Assembly: GCA_002416505.1 (NCBI GenBank)
Contig: DIAM01000017.1
Location: forward strand, 98,050 to 143,466
Reading direction: 5' to 3'
Origin: Gammaproteobacteria bacterium UBA5078
GTDB lineage: Bacteria; Pseudomonadota; Gammaproteobacteria; Pseudomonadales; Pseudohongiellaceae
DNA: 45,417 nt
Below are positions 41,656-45,417 of the stretch, piece after piece (the stretch's first letter is position 1; every line of letters starts with the position of its first letter). The notes beneath the pieces are model-generated. The model was not told where the DNA came from, made no database searches, and was given only the letters and a program-made list of their open reading frames with translations. The position numbers and the translations under genes are program-made.

Positions 41656-43866
41656 TTATTCGGCTACCGCTTCGATTCTGACGGTGACCGCTTTGAACGC
41701 GGGGGTCTGGCTGCGCGGGTCGCTGGTCAGAGGGATAAGCGCATTGGCCTCTGGGAAATACGTCATCAAATTGCCTTGGCGAATGTCGAATGCTTTGACC
41801 AGCAGCGCCGACAACTTGCCCGTCACATTGCTGAGGTTCACGCGCATATCCTCGCGCAGTCCCTCGGCCTGCATGTCGAGCGGGTTCATCAGCACCACCT
41901 GGCGGCTGGTCTGCCCCCGGTAGACATCGTTGTCGTTGTAAACAATGGTATTGAATTGGCCCTCGCTGCGCACGCTGGTGAGTGTGTATTCGCTATTGCC
42001 GCCGCTTCGTGTCTGTCGTTTAGGCTGAGTCGGCACGTGGAAATTGGCGCGGTGATCGTGTGTAGCGAAATGCGCAGTGTTGAGGTGGCGCTCCGCGACG
42101 TGAAATTCCTGCTTAGTCCTGTCGATCTGGTCTAAGCCCTGATAGCCCGGAATGACCCTTGCGATGGTTCTGCGAATCTCTTGATGTTGTGCGAAGGCAG
42201 CGAAGTCGAGCGTGTCCTTAGGGATTATCTGTGACGCGATAGTGCTGATAAGCTCGACTTCCGAGCGCAAGCCCTCTATGCGCTCGAACCCCCCGTCGCT
42301 AAGTCGGACATAGTTGAACATCGATTCCTGTGTAGTGCCCTGTGTCTCCTCGTCGCGCACTCGAATCGGCAGCACTATGCTCTCTTGGCCGATGCCGTGC
42401 ACGTGGCTTAGGTTGAGGGTGGAGCTTATTTGTAGCTTGAAGGGGATGGCGGCGAGTGCTGCGTCGGCGAAAGCGGAATCGGGGTTGGCGGCATAGAGAT
42501 TACCCCCTAGAAGGAATGCGCAATCGACATTGCCGGCATGGGCGGCGCGCATACAGGCGAGCGTATCCATGCCCGCGGTGCTAGGCAGCGACACGCCAAG
42601 GTGCTTCTCGATACTCGCGAAGACCTGCTCCTTTAGCGCAGGGCTGACACCCATCGACCCGACCCCCTGTACATTGCTGTGGCCGCGCAGTGGCAATAGG
42701 CCACTGCCGGGGCGACCGATCATGCCGCACAGCAGCGCGAGGTTGCTAATGGCCTCGACGTTTTCCACTCCGTGCGTATGGTGGGTAATGCCCATGCCCC
42801 AACTCCACACGGTGTTTTTCGCCGCGCAGCTAAGCTGTGCAATCTCGCGAATCTGCGCCTCCTCGACGCCCGACTCGGCACATAGGTCTTCCCATTCCAA
42901 GGCTTGCAGATGACTCTTATAGGCATCGAAGCCATTCACATGCGCGCTGATATAGGCTTCGTCCTGCCCGTCTAGCTCTAGCACCGCCTTGGCTATGCCT
43001 TGCAGGAGAGCGAGGTCGCCACCCACGTGGGGCTGCACATAATGAGACGCGATCGCCGCGCCACCGGCTATCATCGAACGGAAATTGCTCGGCGAGGCGA
43101 AGCGTAATAGGCCTGGTTCGCGCGCGGGGTTAATGATGACGACATTGCCCCCGCGCCGCCGACACTCGATGAGCACCTTGAGAAAACGCGGATGATTCGA
43201 GGCGGGGTTAGCTCCGATGACGAAGATCGTGTCGGCGAGCTCTAGGTCCTTGTATTGCACCGTAGCGGTACCTGTGCCGATGCTGGCATTGAGGCCGACA
43301 CCGGAGGCCTGGTGGCAGTAGTAGGAGCAGTTGTTGACGTGATTGCTGCCAAACAGGCGCGCGAATAATTGCAGAATGAAGGCCGCCTCATTCGATGAGC
43401 GTCCGGAGCTATAGAAGAAGCTGCGCTGTGGGTCTGCCGCGCCTAGGCGTGCCGTGATGATCTCGATGGCGGCGTCGTAGGTGATCACGGCGTAACGGTC
43501 GGCGCCCGGTGCCTTGTACAGGGGCTGGGCGAGTCTGCCCAGTGCCTCGAGCTCGCGGCCACTGAGTTGGCGCAACTCGGCGAGGCTATTGTCCGTGAAG
43601 ATCGCGCTTGGGATTGCGGCGCGCATGTCGCCGGACTGGGCTTGGATATTCTTATTACAGATCTCGATGCCGGGGCTGTGCTCATTGTGCAGCCCGCCGC
43701 GTTGTCCTCCCGTGCCGAAGGCGCAGGCCTTGCAGGTATTGTTTGAGCGCACAGTCTCGGCCAGTCTACGGGGGCCGATGTCACCGGCGATCGACAAGAC
43801 ATATCGCACGGCCTTAAGGCCACCACCTATCGGCAATTTTGCGGGCTTAGGGCTGTCTCGACTCAT
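41656..43866 (-). CDS. FdhF/YdeP-family molybdopterin oxidoreductase
   Basis: A 736-residue cytosolic molybdoenzyme of the YdeP type. At the N-terminus only a CKAC pair (Cys45, Cys48) is present instead of the full four-Cys cluster motif of formate dehydrogenases, which is typical of YdeP. The molybdenum ligand is likely Cys184 in YYCHQASG, which aligns with the Sec/Cys-His-Gly-Pro of FdhF. Further cofactor-site segments include FVIGANPASNHPRF and GMIGRPGSGLLPLRGHSNVQG, and a C-terminal cofactor-binding domain closes it. YdeP-like enzymes link to acid or redox stress; the substrate is unknown. The next upstream gene is a small membrane protein. Confidence 0.92.
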   Translation of the reverse strand: MSRDSPKPAKLPIGGGLKAVRYVLSIAGDIGPRRLAETVRSNNTCKACAFGTGGQRGGLHNEHSPGIEICNKNIQAQSGDMRAAIPSAIFTDNSLAELRQLSGRELEALGRLAQPLYKAPGADRYAVITYDAAIEIITARLGAADPQRSFFYSSGRSSNEAAFILQLFARLFGSNHVNNCSYYCHQASGVGLNASIGTGTATVQYKDLELADTIFVIGANPASNHPRFLKVLIECRRRGGNVVIINPAREPGLLRFASPSNFRSMIAGGAAIASHYVQPHVGGDLALLQGIAKAVLELDGQDEAYISAHVNGFDAYKSHLQALEWEDLCAESGVEEAQIREIAQLSCAAKNTVWSWGMGITHHTHGVENVEAISNLALLCGMIGRPGSGLLPLRGHSNVQGVGSMGVSPALKEQVFASIEKHLGVSLPSTAGMDTLACMRAAHAGNVDCAFLLGGNLYAANPDSAFADAALAAIPFKLQISSTLNLSHVHGIGQESIVLPIRVRDEETQGTTQESMFNYVRLSDGGFERIEGLRSEVELISTIASQIIPKDTLDFAAFAQHQEIRRTIARVIPGYQGLDQIDRTKQEFHVAERHLNTAHFATHDHRANFHVPTQPKRQTRSGGNSEYTLTSVRSEGQFNTIVYNDNDVYRGQTSRQVVLMNPLDMQAEGLREDMRVNLSNVTGKLSALLVKAFDIRQGNLMTYFPEANALIPLTSDPRSQTPAFKAVTVRIEAVAE

Positions 43867-43874
43867 CTTTGCCC

Positions 43875-44261
43875 CTAGAGTCCGATGACTTCCATGCGCT
43901 CGCTGGAGGCGACCGTGACGCGCACACCGTCGATCGTGGTAAACGCGCGGTTACCTAGTTCGCTCTTGAGTACCTGATAGGTAACAGGATTTTGCTCCCC
44001 GTCGCGGTGCAGGATAACCGTGATGAGACTATTGTCGTCTTCCCAGCGCACATAGTAGAGATAGCTACCCGAGCCTATCATGAGGACTAAAAACAGGTAG
44101 GCGGCGAAACGGAAATCGTTGAGGGGTTCGGCCACTTTCTCGGGCGCGGGCGTACTCTTGAGGGCCTGCCGTGCCTCTGCGCGCTCTTGCTCGCGGTGTT
44201 TGCGTATCCAGACGATGGCTAGCAGCACGACGGTAATGGTCAGTAATATCTTGCCTAGCAT
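43875..44261 (-). CDS. Small membrane protein of unknown function
   Basis: About 128 residues from ATG 44261. Two hydrophobic helices (about 2-18 and 53-72) flank a charged segment (KHREQERAEARQALK), then a short beta-rich soluble end (LITVILHRDGEQNPVTYQVLK). I do not recognise the family. It ends 8 bp before the YdeP-like gene, so they are likely co-expressed. Confidence 0.65.
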   Translation of the reverse strand: MLGKILLTITVVLLAIVWIRKHREQERAEARQALKSTPAPEKVAEPLNDFRFAAYLFLVLMIGSGSYLYYVRWEDDNSLITVILHRDGEQNPVTYQVLKSELGNRAFTTIDGVRVTVASSERMEVIGL

Positions 44262-44445
44262 GCGCTTCGCTCTATAGTAGGTGACTAATTCGATAGTCGG
44301 CATCATAGCAGTCCCTTTCGCGCCAAGGCCAGCGAGGGGCGGCGCGCAAGAAGCGGAGATTGTCGCCCCTTGTCGGGAGTGTAATAATGATGGGCTGCGT
44401 AGGGGCTTAAATGGAGCGTTAACTTTAGGCTCGCGTTACTCACCT

Positions 44446-44460
44446 TCACAATAATAATAA
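44446..44460 (+). repeat. TCACAATAATAATAA leader element (second copy)
   Basis: Identical 15-mer to 27712-27726. Both copies lie just before an SD or start codon (of the acyl-CoA ligase and of this dehydrogenase). Unstructured A-rich leaders favour ribosome loading, so a standby-type role is inferred. Confidence 0.5.
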
Positions 44461-44472
44461 ATGAGGAACACC

Positions 44473-45417
44473 ATGAAAGCAGTAGGAGTCCACAATTCCC
44501 TCCCCGTAACCGATGCGAATGCGCTTCAGGATGTCGAGCTGCCAATGCCCACCGCATCGGGGCGTCGATTGCTCGTGCGAGTGCGTGCCGTTTCGGTAAA
44601 TCCCGTCGATACAAAGATCAGAATGGCCGCCGGAAGCCGCCTAGAGTTTCCTCGCATTCTAGGCTGGGACTGCGCAGGGGTGGTCGAGTCACTGGGGGAT
44701 GCATGCAGCCTATTTCAGGTGGGCGATGAGGTCTACTACGCTGGGGATGTCACCCAGGCGGGCTGTGACAGCGAATATCATCTCATCGACGAGCGGCTGG
44801 TAGGTAAGAAACCCAAGAAGCTGTCTTTCGACGATGCCGCCGCGATGCCGCTGACCTCGATAACGGCGTGGGAGGCGATGTTCGAGCGCATGAATATTGC
44901 GCGCGAACCCGAGCTGAACAGGGGGCGCTCAATTCTCATCATCGGAGCCGCGGGAGGCGTGGGCTCTATCGCGATTCAGCTGGCGAAACAGGTCGCAGGG
45001 CTACGCGTGATAGCGACGGCCTCGCGCCCCGAGACCGAGCAGTGGTGCAAAGAGCTAGGCGCCGATGTGGTCATCAATCACCGCGAAGAGATCGCCGAGG
45101 AGTGTCAGCGCGTGGGGGAGGATGGCGTAGACTATATCCTTTGCCTAGTGGGCACAGCACAGCATTGGCGCAGCATGGCAGATGTCATTAAGCCGCAAGG
45201 CAAACTCTGTCTGATCGTCGATACCGAGGCGAATCAACCGGTTAATATCAATCTATTCAAGCCCAAGAGCGTCGCCATCACTTGGGAATTTATGTTTACG
45301 AGGGCACGGTTCCAGACTGCCGATATGGGGCAGCAGGGTCAGCTACTCAACGAGGTGGCGGTGTTGCTGGACAAAGGCGTCTTGCGCCACACGCGGACCG
45401 AACACTATGGTGAATTG
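44473..45417 (+). CDS. Zinc-type alcohol dehydrogenase family protein, partial at 3' end
   Basis: 315 codons are present and the frame is open to the window end, so the C-terminus is cut. The ATG at 44473 has GAGGAA six bases upstream. It is a medium-chain dehydrogenase/reductase with VNPVDTKIR, LGWDCAGVVE and the nucleotide motif GAAGGVGSIAIQLAK (from 158). No catalytic zinc ligand Cys is seen in the usual place, so it is a quinone-reductase or zeta-crystallin type rather than a true zinc enzyme. NADPH-dependent reduction of quinones or enals is the likely activity. Confidence 0.88.
   Translation, partial: MKAVGVHNSLPVTDANALQDVELPMPTASGRRLLVRVRAVSVNPVDTKIRMAAGSRLEFPRILGWDCAGVVESLGDACSLFQVGDEVYYAGDVTQAGCDSEYHLIDERLVGKKPKKLSFDDAAAMPLTSITAWEAMFERMNIAREPELNRGRSILIIGAAGGVGSIAIQLAKQVAGLRVIATASRPETEQWCKELGADVVINHREEIAEECQRVGEDGVDYILCLVGTAQHWRSMADVIKPQGKLCLIVDTEANQPVNINLFKPKSVAITWEFMFTRARFQTADMGQQGQLLNEVAVLLDKGVLRHTRTEHYGEL

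Overview
The window reads as a chromosomal segment of a Gram-negative proteobacterium, most likely a marine or aquatic gammaproteobacterium. The evidence is lipoproteins, a TonB-dependent receptor, an RND pump with its adaptor, a RegB/RegA-type redox two-component pair, glnK-amtB and a YdeP-type molybdoenzyme. The genus cannot be fixed from sequence alone. There are no rRNA, tRNA, CRISPR, phage or IS features. Coding density is high and gene starts mostly have ordinary Shine-Dalgarno (SD) sites.

Layout. (1) 26-1244: a glutathione S-transferase followed by a Nudix hydrolase. (2) 1519-16355: an eight-gene co-oriented cluster with gaps from overlapping to 37 bp, encoding a DUF4175 membrane protein with Gln/Gly-rich tandem repeats, a VWA plus amidotransferase-like membrane protein, a caspase/C13-fold protein that seems to lack its catalytic Cys, a TPR protein with an internal HExxH metallopeptidase domain, a DUF4159 protein, a MoxR AAA+ ATPase, a DUF58 protein and a BatA-like VWA membrane protein. 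A secreted TPR-like protein (16572-17384) follows behind its own promoter-like sequence. This is the best candidate for a poorly described system: a cytoplasmic MoxR/DUF58 module coupled to several envelope proteins with metal-binding and protease-like folds. (3) 17385-22252: a 523-bp gap, then an RND permease and adaptor on the minus strand. (4) 22685-25796: an SDR, a DUF4345 membrane protein and, on the opposite strand, RegA/RegB-like regulators. (5) 25937-29372: a methyltransferase-GNAT fusion and an acyl-CoA ligase. (6) 29401-34152: a TonB-dependent receptor divergent from a BlaI-M56 (BlaR1-like) pair and an outer-membrane barrel-like protein. (7) 34165-38060: a DUF6351 lipoprotein and glnK-amtB. 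(8) 38329-40266: an MFS transporter and a SirB-like membrane protein, with an attenuator-like leader between them. (9) 40473-45417: a small lipoprotein, an alpha/beta hydrolase, a YdeP-like molybdopterin oxidoreductase with a small membrane protein, and a zinc-type alcohol dehydrogenase family gene cut by the window end.

Non-coding signals that stand out are homopolymeric G tracts serving as the SD of two genes, a promoter/leader-ORF/antiterminator/terminator arrangement before the MFS gene, a perfect inverted repeat in the TonB receptor-blaI divergent region, and a perfect terminator 3' of the MFS gene whose core also has the spacing of an NtrC box. All assignments come from reading motifs by eye; no database search was run.
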